Below, one piece after another: positions 26,636-33,427 of a DNA stretch of 64,000 nt. A program made the position numbers and the translations under genes. This stretch comes from Pseudomonadota bacterium. Lineage in GTDB: Bacteria > Pseudomonadota > Gammaproteobacteria > Steroidobacterales > Steroidobacteraceae. The notes beneath the pieces were generated by a model. The model saw nothing but the letters and a program-made list of their open reading frames with translations, made no database searches and was not told the origin of the DNA. The first letter of the stretch is position 1, and each line of letters opens with the position of its first letter. The DNA is taken from positions 372,001 through 436,000 of the forward strand of contig JADJXW010000021.1 in NCBI GenBank assembly GCA_016720075.1, read 5' to 3'.

Positions 26636-26734
26636 AGTGCTGGGCCGCGGGCGAATGGGTCTTGTGCGCGCACAAGTCCTGCGTGCCCGCGTGCCTGTAG
26701 CGCTGTGCCCGCGCGCTGATGCGAGCCGTCGGGC
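26599..26734 (+). other. attC site 12 (drifted)
   Basis: 136 bp, R'' GCCTAAC (26599-26605) to an altered R' GTCGGGC (26728-26734; consensus GTTRRRY). Central sequence differs from the others. The changed R' may reduce recombination. Confidence 0.75.
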
Positions 26735-26824
26735 GACGCTACCGGCTAACTGGCTGTAGCGTCAGGACCTTTCTCGGAGCCTCTGATTCTGTGGTTTTCT
26801 CGATCCCGAACTTGCAGGCGCTCT

Positions 26825-27049
26825 ATGTCCATTCCAGTAGAGGTTCTTGAGGCCGAGGTTTTGAGCCTGCCGCAGGCTGATCGCGCGCGCCTCATTGATC
26901 GCCTGCTGAAAAGTCTGGAGAAAGACCCCGAGTGGGAAGCCTCGTGGGCAACTGAAGCGGATCGTCGTGAGCGACGCATTGCCGACGGCGAAGCTGCCTG
27001 GGTGCCCGGCTCGGAGGCGCTGGCGCGCATTCGTAAAACTTTTGCGTGA
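26825..27049 (+). CDS. Cassette 13: addiction-module antitoxin (ParD-like, TIGR02574 type)
   Basis: A 74-residue protein: MSIPVEVLEAEVLSLPQADR, then ARLIDRLLKSLEKDPEWEAS and a C-terminal basic and acidic part with WVPGSEALARIRKTFA. This is the pattern of the putative addiction module component family (LP..eRa.L...Ll.SL). It neutralises the RelE/ParE toxin encoded next. Stop TGA and the toxin GTG overlap (GTGA at 27046-27049). Confidence 0.85.
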   Translation: MSIPVEVLEAEVLSLPQADRARLIDRLLKSLEKDPEWEASWATEADRRERRIADGEAAWVPGSEALARIRKTFA

Positions 27050-27303
27050 GCTATTTCCTAACGCCGGAGGCTGAGGTAGAGCTGGCCGAAGCCGTTGATT
27101 TCTACCTACTCAATGCGGGCCCGGCGGATGCGCGCAACTTCATATACATGTTCGAAGAGAAGGCTCGCTTGGTGGTGCAGTTCCCTGGTCTGGGTGCACC
27201 CACAACCAACGGCCGACACCTGTTTCCGTTCGGTCGCTACTCGTACTCGATTCCTTCTCGCTCCGAAAATTGGGTCATTCGCATTAGCGCGATTGCGACC
27301 TGA
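27046..27303 (+). pseudogene. Cassette 13: RelE/ParE-type toxin, C-terminus cut off by IS insertion
   Basis: An 85-residue remnant of a ParE-like toxin: FLTPEAEVELAEAVDFYLLN, FEEKARLVVQFPGLGAPT, then HLFPFGRYSYSIPSRSEN and WVIRISAIAT. Family members normally continue after (V/I)LAVAH with about ten residues ending RRPGYW. Here the coding sequence meets the IS left end and the stop TGA (27301-27303) is the first three bases of the IS inverted repeat. Loss of the last strand and basic tail should weaken or abolish toxicity. The sequence following the IS (28506-28535) may hold the rest. Confidence 0.75.
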
Positions 27304-27356
27304 CACCCGCGTTTAGTACCGCCTGGAGGTAGAGTTTGCTTCAACTGGGAGCAGAC

Positions 27357-27624
27357 ATGAAGGCGAAGAGGTTTACGGAAGAGCAGATCATCGGGGTGCT
27401 GAAAGGAGGCTGAGGCGGGAGCCAAGACCAAGGAGCTGTGCCGCAAGCACGGGATCTCTGAGGCGACCTTCTACAACTGGAAAGCCAAGTACGCGGGCAT
27501 GACGGTCTCGGAAGCCAGACGGCTGAAGGAGCTGGAAGCCGAGAACAGCAAGCTCAAGCGCCTGCTGGCAGATGCCGAACTGGACAAGGCAGCCCTGAAG
27601 GATCTGCTAGGCCGAAAATGGTAA
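27357..27624 (+). pseudogene. IS3-family OrfA (HTH, transposase subunit), frameshifted
   Basis: The reading frame starts MKAKRFTEEQIIGVLK at 27357 and meets TGA after GGG at about 27412. An extra A (CTGAAAGGAGGC instead of CTGAAGGAGGC, about 27402-27405) shifts the frame; the next frame continues KTKELCRKHGISEATFYNWK and ends ELDKAALKDLLGRKW at 27624. The helix-turn-helix and leucine-zipper parts are otherwise intact. If real, the frameshift prevents production of OrfA and OrfAB and immobilises the element. Confidence 0.8.
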
Positions 27625-28478
27625 GCCCACAGGCTAAGCGCGAGGCGGTCACGAAGCTGATGACCGAGCGTGACTTCGGGGTGACCCGTGCTTGTGGGCT
27701 ACTGCAGATATCACGCGCGCTGTATCGGTATCGCAGTCGCCGGACTGGCTATGCGGGGCTGGGTGAGCGGATCGCGGAGATCGCCGCGACCAAGCGCCGC
27801 TATGGCTATCGGCGGATCTACATCCGCCTGAGGCGCGAAGGCTGGGCAGTGAACCGCAAGCATGTGTACCGGCTGTATCGAGCGGCAGGGCTTGCGGTGC
27901 GCAGAAGGAAGCGCAAGCGCATCGGCCTGGTCGAGCGCAAGCCTTTGCCCAAGCCGCTGATGGCCAACCAAAGCTGGTCGATGGACTTTGTCTCCGATGG
28001 CCTGGCTGATGGCAGGAGGATCCGTTGCCTGAACATCGTGGACGACTGCACGCGGGAGTGTCTGGCGATCGAGGTCGATACATCGCTGACTGGCTCACGG
28101 GTAAAAGCCGTGATGCGGCGTCTGGCCGATACACGCGGACTGCCTCGATCCATCACGGTCGATCATGGTCCGGAGTTCGAGGGGCAGGTACTGGACAGCT
28201 GGGCATATGAAGCTGGTGTGCAGTTGTCGTTCATCAGGCCTGGCAAGCCGAACGAGAACGCCTACATCGAGAGCTTCAATGGCAAGTTCCGAGACGAGTG
28301 TCTGAACGAGCACTGGTTCGTCACGATGGCACAGGCCAGAAGAATCATCGAAGCCTGGCGGATCGAATACAACACGGAGCGCACGCACAGCTCGCTGGGG
28401 AACATCACCCCCGGAAGAGTACGCAGCAGGACTGTTGAACAGAGCAGAAGAAAGGGTATCTTTAACCGCAGACTCTAA
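27618..28478 (+). CDS. IS3-family OrfB transposase (DDE integrase core)
   Basis: A 286-residue protein with an N-terminal HTH_21 region (RRYGYRRIYIRLRREG) and the rve integrase core. The DDE residues can be placed: D in WSMDFVSD, D in ITVDHGPEF and E in NAYIESFNGKFRDE. The C-terminus has WRIEYNTERTHSSLGNITPG, standard for IS407-like elements. It overlaps orfA by 7 bp in the -1 frame; an AAAA run at 27615-27618 could be the programmed slippage site. The gene is intact. Confidence 0.93.
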   Translation: MVSPQAKREAVTKLMTERDFGVTRACGLLQISRALYRYRSRRTGYAGLGERIAEIAATKRRYGYRRIYIRLRREGWAVNRKHVYRLYRAAGLAVRRRKRKRIGLVERKPLPKPLMANQSWSMDFVSDGLADGRRIRCLNIVDDCTRECLAIEVDTSLTGSRVKAVMRRLADTRGLPRSITVDHGPEFEGQVLDSWAYEAGVQLSFIRPGKPNENAYIESFNGKFRDECLNEHWFVTMAQARRIIEAWRIEYNTERTHSSLGNITPGRVRSRTVEQSRRKGIFNRRL

Positions 28479-28535
28479 GACCGGACGGGACTAAAACGGG
28501 TGTCAGGTCGGAGTGGCAATCGTTGCGCAGCGAGT

Positions 28536-28630
28536 ATCTAACCTCTAGACGTCGCGGCAAAACACCCCGGCAGCTGAACCGAGCATCTACATAGGACCAC
28601 AGGGATAGGCGCTGATCTGAAGCGTCAGGC
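28536..28630 (+). other. attC site 13 (short, degenerate)
   Basis: About 95 bp from ATCTAAC (28536-28542, matches RYYYAAC) to GTCAGGC (28624-28630). The final arm GGCGCTGATCTGAAGCGTCAGGC clearly resembles the other sites; the left half is not alignable. It ended cassette 13 before the IS inserted. Confidence 0.6.
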
Positions 28631-28667
28631 TGCATTACGTAGTGGTGGGCTGCAAGCTGAGGAATCC

Positions 28668-29033
28668 ATGAACAAGCGCCTTTCGGTTCTTGGGCTACTT
28701 TGCGGCACCGCCTTGGCGGGTGCTGGGCCAACAGTTCCAACGGAGCTTGTTGGACGGTGGGCGTCAACGCCAGGCGCCTGTGGTGGAAAGGAGGCAGGTG
28801 TCATTGTCATTAGCGACACAGGCGTTGAACTCGGTGACATTCACGGGCACGTCGTCGCCGGGTCCACGCCAGGCAGCCCTGCGATAGAGGTGCATTTCAG
28901 ATCCCCTGTTGGCGGCGCTACCGCACGAAACGTTCGCACATATAGACTCGCAGCAGATAATGGGACGCTACTGGAACTGAGCGGTAATCGACTCGTCGCC
29001 ACTCGCGTACGCTGCGGATCCGAGATCCGATGA
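28668..29033 (+). CDS. Cassette 14: small exported protein
   Basis: A 121-residue protein with a signal peptide (MNKRLSVLGLLCGTALAGAG). The mature part begins PTVPTELVGRWASTPGACGG, suggesting a lipocalin-like or small beta-barrel (LVGRWAS, GD.HGHV), with a cysteine pair (ACGG and RCGS). No family certain. A ribosome site GAGGAA is at 28659-28664. The stop is 22 bp before attC 14. Confidence 0.65.
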   Translation: MNKRLSVLGLLCGTALAGAGPTVPTELVGRWASTPGACGGKEAGVIVISDTGVELGDIHGHVVAGSTPGSPAIEVHFRSPVGGATARNVRTYRLAADNGTLLELSGNRLVATRVRCGSEIR

Positions 29034-29055
29034 AAGCCTCACAGTCGACCGCGCC

Positions 29056-29163
29056 GCCCAACAAACACATGCAGTGCGCCGGAACACATAAAGTGCTCGG
29101 CCGCGGGCGATCCGACCTCGTGCTGACAGGTCGGCGTACGAGCGCAGATGTGGGTCGTTCGTC
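29056..29163 (+). other. attC site 14 (shortened)
   Basis: About 108 bp, R'' GCCCAAC (29056-29062) to a decayed R' GTTCGTC (29157-29163). The left half (AAACACATGCAGTGCGCC, CATAAAGTGCTCGGCCGCGG) is well conserved; about 27 bp of the right half are missing. Confidence 0.8.
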
Positions 29164-29182
29164 GACGCTTGTGCGTGTAACC

Positions 29183-29680
29183 ATGAATCTCAAGAGCGCA
29201 GCGTTCACCACCATTGCTCTAGTCTGCTCTTCCCCAATCTCATTCGCCGAAAATGCAGCGCCGCCGACAATGTCCGCCAGCGACCTCTCCACATTTGTGA
29301 GCACCCAGAGATACAGAATCTACACTGACTACTGTTCGGCTAAGGTTCCTGAGTTGAAGTCAGAGTTCGATAGACTTCTCGAATCCCTGGTGGATCGGAA
29401 TCAGGAAATCTCGCGACGTCTGCTCGCCTCTGGCCCATTTGATGGCCTAATGGGAAAGGTGGTTCCAGCCGAAGTCGTCGAAGCGTTTAGGGATACGCTT
29501 CATGACACGCAGCACAACTTTGAAAGACGTGACGCGTCCGATATCTGCCCGAAGACACTTCAAAGCCTTAAAGAAGTGAACGACCGGACATTGACCTCCA
29601 ACCTCAGTGACATCCTGACAGCCGTCCAGAAGATGCTTTGGAATCTCGAGAATGGCAGTGCGCGGACGCTGAACAACTAG
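29183..29680 (+). CDS. Cassette 15 (last): small exported protein without a following attC
   Basis: A 165-residue protein from the ATG at 29183, which gives a signal peptide (MNLKSAAFTTIALVCSSPIS). The mature part is helical, with DYCSAKVPELKSEFDRLLES and ASDICPKTLQSLKEVNDR containing two cysteines that could pair. No known domain. After its stop I find no RYYYAAC or attC arm, so this is either the last cassette with its attC lost or a chromosomal gene next to the array. Confidence 0.65.
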   Translation: MNLKSAAFTTIALVCSSPISFAENAAPPTMSASDLSTFVSTQRYRIYTDYCSAKVPELKSEFDRLLESLVDRNQEISRRLLASGPFDGLMGKVVPAEVVEAFRDTLHDTQHNFERRDASDICPKTLQSLKEVNDRTLTSNLSDILTAVQKMLWNLENGSARTLNN

Positions 29681-29784
29681 CCGACTCGATCACAGGCCCT
29701 CCTGATCCGGCTTTGCCGAAGAAGGAGCCCGGAACCACACTCACAATCTGAATTGCCGCAGATGCTGCGGCAACGTGCATCTTG

Positions 29785-29811
29785 ATCGCCCGCAATCTCT
29801 GGGCGGGTGAT
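29785..29811. other. Inverted repeat downstream of the array
   Basis: ATCGCCCGC (29785-29793) and GCGGGTGAT (29803-29811) can form a stem of nine pairs including one G-U, with a 9-nt loop. There is no T-run, so a terminator is only possible. The rest of 29681-29906 contains nothing I recognise. Confidence 0.3.
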
Positions 29812-29906
29812 ATCGAAGCGGCGATGGCATATCCTCCAGCTCCATCCGGTCTGGAAGCTCCCTCTACCCAGGTGCCCGAAGAGCGCCGCCAGGCGACACT
29901 ACGACC

Positions 29907-30290
29907 ATGCAGTACCTCCACCTCGCATACGCCCATCTGGCAACCATTGTGCCGGCGTTTCTCATTGGAACCTGGCTGCTCTTCATGACGAAGGGCACTC
30001 CCAGGCACAGGCTCATGGGCAAGATCTACATGGTGCTGATGCTGGTTACGGCAACAATTACCTTGTTCATGCCTGCGCTGGTCGGGCCCCGGTTCGCCGG
30101 GCATTTCGGGTTCATTCACCTGTTCAGCCTGCTCGTCTTCTATTCCGTGCCCATGGCATTCATCGACGCGAGGCGTGGAAACGTGAAGGGACACAGAGGT
30201 TCAATGATTGGCCTGTATGTGGGAGGAATTCTCGTCGCTGGCTTCTTTGCGTTCATGCCTGGCCGGCTTCTGCACAGTTGGTTGTTCTGA
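29907..30290 (+). CDS. DUF2306-type membrane protein
   Basis: A 127-residue protein with four membrane segments. HLAYAHLATIVPAFLIGTWL, then KGTPRHRLMGKIYMVLML with a conserved HR..G..Y pattern, HFGFIHLFSLLVF and a final RRGNVKGHRGSMIGLYVGG, match the DUF2306 (predicted membrane) family: the H-R-x-x-G-x-x-Y, H and HRG motifs are seen. Function unknown. First gene after the integron. Confidence 0.75.
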   Translation: MQYLHLAYAHLATIVPAFLIGTWLLFMTKGTPRHRLMGKIYMVLMLVTATITLFMPALVGPRFAGHFGFIHLFSLLVFYSVPMAFIDARRGNVKGHRGSMIGLYVGGILVAGFFAFMPGRLLHSWLF

Positions 30291-30306
30291 TCAAGAGTCG
30301 CGAATT

Positions 30307-30696
30307 GTGAACAAGGTTCCAGAAGGCACTGAGCGAGTCCGCGCATTCCTCCCGTGCAGGGACTTCGACCTGTCCAAGCGCTTTTACGAAGCGCTTGGAT
30401 TTCAGAAAGTCCTCGATTCCGAGGTGGCTATCTTCAATGCCGGCTCGGGTGGGTTCATTCTGCAGCGCTACTTCCAGAAGGAGTGGGCCGAGAACACCAT
30501 GCTGCAGTTCATGGTCGACGACCTGGATGCATGGTGGGAGCACATCTCTGGCCTGGATCTGCCCGGCCAATTTGGGGTTCAACCACCAAAGGCCCCCGCG
30601 ATGCAGCCCTGGGGCCTGAGGGTGGCATTCGTGTTCGATCCATCCGGCGTTCTCTGGCATGTGTGCCAGCGTCGCAGCGGTGCAGCGCAGGACTGA
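30307..30696 (+). CDS. Glyoxalase/bleomycin-resistance-like (VOC) protein
   Basis: A 129-residue single-domain VOC protein. RVRAFLPCRDFDLSKRFYEA then LGFQKV, VAIFNAGSGGFILQ, TMLQFMVDDLDAWWEHI and RVAFVFDPSGVLWHVCQ cover the two beta-alpha-beta-beta-beta modules. The usual metal ligands are not clearly conserved, so an enzyme role is uncertain. The GTG at 30307 was chosen because the product then begins right before the first conserved strand. It starts 16 bp after the previous stop. Confidence 0.75.
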   Translation: MNKVPEGTERVRAFLPCRDFDLSKRFYEALGFQKVLDSEVAIFNAGSGGFILQRYFQKEWAENTMLQFMVDDLDAWWEHISGLDLPGQFGVQPPKAPAMQPWGLRVAFVFDPSGVLWHVCQRRSGAAQD

Positions 30697-30738
30697 CGCG
30701 TATCGACCTGCTGGTAGCCGCGGTACGATTCACTTCCT

Positions 30739-31041
30739 ATGGTCAATCATTCCCAAGATATCCCTCGGGGAGGGCCTGGAGTCGGGTTTCTGTCGATCCG
30801 CCTCGCTTTGCTTTTTGGTGTCGGCGCCCTGTCAGGGTGCGCATTCCATGGCTTCTCCCTTCCAAAGGGCGTGTACCTGCCCAATTGCAGCTACGGGGTC
30901 CTGGCCGAATCGCAGCCGGCGCGATGCATGACGAGGGCGGAGTACAAGGCAGCGAAAGAGAAGACGCGTCAGTCACGGGAAGACGCCAAGCAAAGCAGCG
31001 GCAAAGAGGTTGACCCCCGATACAAGGACTGGATTCCCTGA
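30739..31041 (+). CDS. Small lipoprotein with C-terminal DPRYKDWIP (paralog 1)
   Basis: A 100-residue protein. A hydrophobic segment ending FGVGALSGCAF contains a lipobox (LSGC), so it is probably a lipoprotein. Two more cysteines (PNCSYGV, PARCMTR), a charged helix (TRAEYKAAKEKTRQSREDAK) and the C-terminal motif VDPRYKDWIP follow. The gene at 32141 codes for a protein of the same plan. Not a family I can name. Confidence 0.65.
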   Translation: MVNHSQDIPRGGPGVGFLSIRLALLFGVGALSGCAFHGFSLPKGVYLPNCSYGVLAESQPARCMTRAEYKAAKEKTRQSREDAKQSSGKEVDPRYKDWIP

Positions 31042-31077
31042 GCGCGCGGGCGCTCATGGGGATTGTCGGCCATCATC

Positions 31078-31626
31078 ATGTATACGCACGTAGTCCTGCT
31101 TCGGGGCGTGAACGTGGGGAAGGGGAACCGCATTCCCATGGCAACGTTCAAGTCGTTGTTGCAGAGACTGGGGTGCGAGGATGTCAGAACGCTGCTTAAC
31201 AGCGGAAATGCAGTTGTGTCCAGGCCAAAGGTGTCCGCAGGTACACTGGCTGGCGAAGTCAGCTCGGCAATTCATGACACGGTCGGACTCGACGTCCAGG
31301 TGGTAGTGAAATCCAGTCGGGACTTTGGCGCCATAGTCGCGAGCAACCAACTGCTCTCGAGCAGCACGGATCCATCACGACTCCTTGTCTCATTCGCGCA
31401 AAGCGGGCCTGCCCTGAAGGCTCTGGCATCCATTTCCAGTGTCGTCCGCGCTCCGGACAGGTTTCATCTGGGTGCGAAGGCCGCCTACCTGTATTGCCCG
31501 CGTGGAATCCTCGTGAGTGAAGCTGCGAAGGCGTTACTGGGCAAGGCGGGTCGTGGTGTCACCACCAGGAACTGGGCCACCGTGCTGAAGATTCATGGGC
31601 TCTTGTCGGCCCAGATGCATGAATGA
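31078..31626 (+). CDS. DUF1697 family protein
   Basis: A 182-residue protein matching DUF1697: YTHVVLLRGVNVGKGNRIPM at the N-terminus, FKSLLQRLGCEDVRTLLNSG with NAVVSRP, and a C-terminal GRGVTTRNWATVLKIHGL. These are the conserved LLRGINVGG, TYIxSGN and TTRNWxTV motifs. Function unknown, probably cytoplasmic. The ATG at 31078 fits the family N-terminus better than the upstream TTG at 31063. Confidence 0.88.
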   Translation: MYTHVVLLRGVNVGKGNRIPMATFKSLLQRLGCEDVRTLLNSGNAVVSRPKVSAGTLAGEVSSAIHDTVGLDVQVVVKSSRDFGAIVASNQLLSSSTDPSRLLVSFAQSGPALKALASISSVVRAPDRFHLGAKAAYLYCPRGILVSEAAKALLGKAGRGVTTRNWATVLKIHGLLSAQMHE

Positions 31627-32144
31627 GCCTGCGCCGGGCTAAGATTGTAGGAATGTCCCCCGCAGGAGTCGCATTGATGCTTACGGCAATACCGCGGCAC
31701 TGGTTCTCCTGGAATTTCACGCTGCTGGATGGTGGGCTGCCCTTCGGGGAGCTGGGCATGGCCATGTGGCGCGAGAAGGGCGGGTTCACGATCTCGAATA
31801 CGGTCTACCGCATATCCCGGGAAAGGTTGTTCTCGGGGGGCTTCGTCCTGGAATCCAACGGTGTTGTGATCGCAACAGCAAGGAAGCCAAGTGCATTCAC
31901 CCGCCGCTTTCTGATCGAGCAGGGCGGTGTGCAATACGAGCTCAGGCCCCGATCAATGTTCTTGCGTGGGTTTCAGCTGCGCGCGGGCGACCAGGTAGTT
32001 GGCACCCTGCTCCCCGACGGATTCCTCAGTCGGCGCATGAATATCGATCTACCAGGGAGTATTCCAATGCCCATGAGGGCCTTTTTGATCTGGCTGACGG
32101 TGCTGATGTGGAAGCGAGAAGCTGACTCGGCAGGCGCGTCGTGA
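31623..32144 (+). CDS. Hypothetical protein, 173 aa
   Basis: I do not recognise this protein. It has no signal peptide; it is beta-rich (FTISNTVYRISRERLFSGGF, GVQYELRPRSMFLRGFQL, AGDQVVGTLLPDGFLSRRMN) and ends with a hydrophobic segment MRAFLIWLTVLMW, so it may be peripherally membrane-anchored at the C-terminus. The pattern of repeated short strands resembles LURP-one/scramblase-like barrels, but this is only a suggestion. Overlaps its neighbours by 4 bp on both sides, so it belongs to the same transcription unit. Confidence 0.6.
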   Translation: MSLRRAKIVGMSPAGVALMLTAIPRHWFSWNFTLLDGGLPFGELGMAMWREKGGFTISNTVYRISRERLFSGGFVLESNGVVIATARKPSAFTRRFLIEQGGVQYELRPRSMFLRGFQLRAGDQVVGTLLPDGFLSRRMNIDLPGSIPMPMRAFLIWLTVLMWKREADSAGAS

Positions 32145-32425
32145 GGAGCGGGACAGTGCGCAAGGTGAAAGCGGGCTGCGTGAATGCTCGTCTGGTCATG
32201 GGCCTTCTCGGGATGCTGCTGGTTGCTGGGTGCAGCTTCGAAAGCATCCGCCTGCACGAGCGGCAACGTTGCGCTGCCATGCCGCAGTCCCAGGCGTCCC
32301 AATGCTACAGCCGCACGCGTGATACCCGCTTCGAGTATGAAGCCAAGCGCAGGCAGCTCGAGCAATCCCTGAAGAACCCGCCAGAGAAGGCCGTGGATCC
32401 CCGCTTCGAGGATTGGATACCGTAG
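32141..32425 (+). CDS. Small lipoprotein with C-terminal DPRFEDWIP (paralog 2)
   Basis: A 94-residue protein with a lipobox in LLGMLLVAGCSFESI, two more cysteines (QRCAAM, SQCYSR), a charged helix and the end AVDPRFEDWIP. It follows the same plan as the protein at 30739. GTG start at 32141 overlaps the preceding stop; ATG alternatives inside (near 32183) would also give a good signal. Confidence 0.65.
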   Translation: MRSGTVRKVKAGCVNARLVMGLLGMLLVAGCSFESIRLHERQRCAAMPQSQASQCYSRTRDTRFEYEAKRRQLEQSLKNPPEKAVDPRFEDWIP

Positions 32426-32467
32426 GAATACGTTCCGCGATAACAACCAAAACGAAAGGAATGGAGC

Positions 32468-32887
32468 ATGGAGCAGTCGGCAATCTTTGAACCCTTCCTC
32501 GCAACCCTGCTGCTGACCCTGCTGGTGTGGGTTTACATGTACGGTCGGCGACTGCCGTTCATCTTCTCGAGCGGGCTTGATCCCAGGCAGATGACGCCAC
32601 TCGAGCTGGCGCGGTTGTCTCCACCGCAGGTGTCAAATCCTTCCGACAACCTGAAGAACCTGTTCGAGCTGCCCACGGTCTTCTATGCCGTAGTGCTCTA
32701 CCTCCATGCAGGGGGCCAGGTCGACGCAATACATGTGGGCGCCGCGTGGGTATTCTTTGCGTTCCGGGCAATGCACAGCGTCGTGCATTGCACCTTCAAT
32801 TTCATTCCGCTCAGGTTCGTGCTGTATGTGACATCGGCGGCGGCGGTGTGGTCAATGGTGCTCAGGGCTGCCTGGGCTGCCGTATGA
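32468..32887 (+). CDS. MAPEG-family membrane protein
   Basis: A 139-residue membrane protein with four helices. FLATLLLTLLVWVYMYGRR at the start, then SDNLKNLFELPTVFYAVVLY (the N-L.N.FE.P..FY motif) and VFFAFRAMHSVVHCTFN (R.xHS..h...N) are diagnostic of MAPEG proteins, which include microsomal glutathione transferases. The substrate is unknown. A ribosome site AAAGGA precedes the ATG. Confidence 0.85.
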   Translation: MEQSAIFEPFLATLLLTLLVWVYMYGRRLPFIFSSGLDPRQMTPLELARLSPPQVSNPSDNLKNLFELPTVFYAVVLYLHAGGQVDAIHVGAAWVFFAFRAMHSVVHCTFNFIPLRFVLYVTSAAAVWSMVLRAAWAAV

Positions 32888-32910
32888 TTGCGGCCGCCTG
32901 AAGGTTGCGT

Positions 32911-33108
32911 ATGGGAGAGATGCAGATGTCCGAGAAAGGAAAGGGTCGCAAGGTGGGTGTCTTCCTCGCGCTGGGCGTGGCGATAGGCACCGGGTTTGGC
33001 GTTGCGACCGGAAATATCCCCATGGGCGTTTCCCTGGGCGCGGCCCTGGGCGTTGCGCTGGGCTACCACATGGCCAAGCGTGCGGCGATGAAGCCCCCGA
33101 AGCCCTAG
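32911..33108 (+). CDS. Small glycine-rich membrane protein
   Basis: A 65-residue protein: a basic N-terminus (MSEKGKGRKV), then one or two Gly-rich hydrophobic helices (ALGVAIGTGFGVATGNIPMG, SLGAALGVALGYHMAK) and a basic end. It resembles small glycine-zipper membrane proteins of unknown role. The ATG at 32911 follows GGTTGCGT; an internal ATG at 32926 is also possible. Confidence 0.55.
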   Translation: MGEMQMSEKGKGRKVGVFLALGVAIGTGFGVATGNIPMGVSLGAALGVALGYHMAKRAAMKPPKP

Positions 33109-33118
33109 AATCCGCACC

Positions 33119-33427
33119 ATGAACCATTTCCTGCTCTTCTACGAATTCGTTCCCGACTACATGGAACGCCGCGCGCCCCTGCGCAACGAACACCTGAAGC
33201 TGGCGTGGGAGGCCCAGGCCCGCGGCGAGCTGGTGCTGGCTGGTGCCTATGCCGATCCCGCCGATGGATCCGCCGCGCTGTTCAGGGCCGAATCCGCTGA
33301 AACCGTCGAGCGCTTCGCTGCGGGTGATCCGTATGTGCGCGCCGGCCTGGTGAAGCGCTGGCACGTGCGCAAGTGGACGACCGTGGTGGGTGATGCGGCC
33401 AGCAATCCGGTGCGGCCCGCCGTCTAG
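33119..33427 (+). CDS. YciI-family protein
   Basis: A 102-residue YCII-domain protein: FLLFYEFVPDYMERRAPLRN, HLKLAWEAQARGELVLAGAY and PYVRAGLVKRWHVRKW show the conserved R...H......G.l...Gp and DPy...Gl.......v..w pattern. Members are small ferredoxin-fold proteins, some with dehydrochlorinase-type activity; the role here is unknown. Followed immediately by the DUF3291 gene. Confidence 0.87.
   Translation: MNHFLLFYEFVPDYMERRAPLRNEHLKLAWEAQARGELVLAGAYADPADGSAALFRAESAETVERFAAGDPYVRAGLVKRWHVRKWTTVVGDAASNPVRPAV

Larger units (their letters stand above)
27301..28505 (+). mobile_element. IS3-family insertion sequence (IS407-like group)
   Basis: A 1205-bp element. Left end TGACACCCGCGTTTAGTACC (27301-27320) and right end, read inward on the other strand, TGACACCCGTTTTAGTCCC (28505-28487) form imperfect inverted repeats starting with TG. 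It carries orfA and orfB in the usual IS3 arrangement. No direct target duplication is visible: the four flanking bases are GACC on the left and GGTC on the right, which extends the inverted repeat instead. It lies inside the toxin of cassette 13 and separates that gene from its attC. Confidence 0.88.
17641..29163 (+). mobile_element. Chromosomal integron: intI, attI and a 14-attC cassette array
   Basis: The integron consists of intI (minus strand), attI and consecutive cassettes on the plus strand, each with one small gene or a toxin-antitoxin pair and ended by an attC. Twelve attC sites belong to one recognisable sequence family (mostly 135 bp, arms such as GCAGCGCGCCGGG and GGGCGCTGATGTG), which is typical of sedentary chromosomal integrons rather than mobile class 1-3 integrons. 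Cassette boundaries (G/TT): 18752, 19383, 19963, 20555, 21185, 21827, 22503, 23133, 23967, 24643, 25431, 26026, 26729, 28625 and 29158. GC content falls visibly compared with the flanking genes. No antibiotic-resistance cassette is present. Confidence 0.93.

Noticed and set aside
19254..29163. Repeats considered as a CRISPR array or as REP/BIME elements
   Set aside because: Repeats are about 135 bp, imperfectly symmetrical, spaced by whole genes and bounded by RYYYAAC/GTTRRRY. This is attC, not CRISPR or REP.
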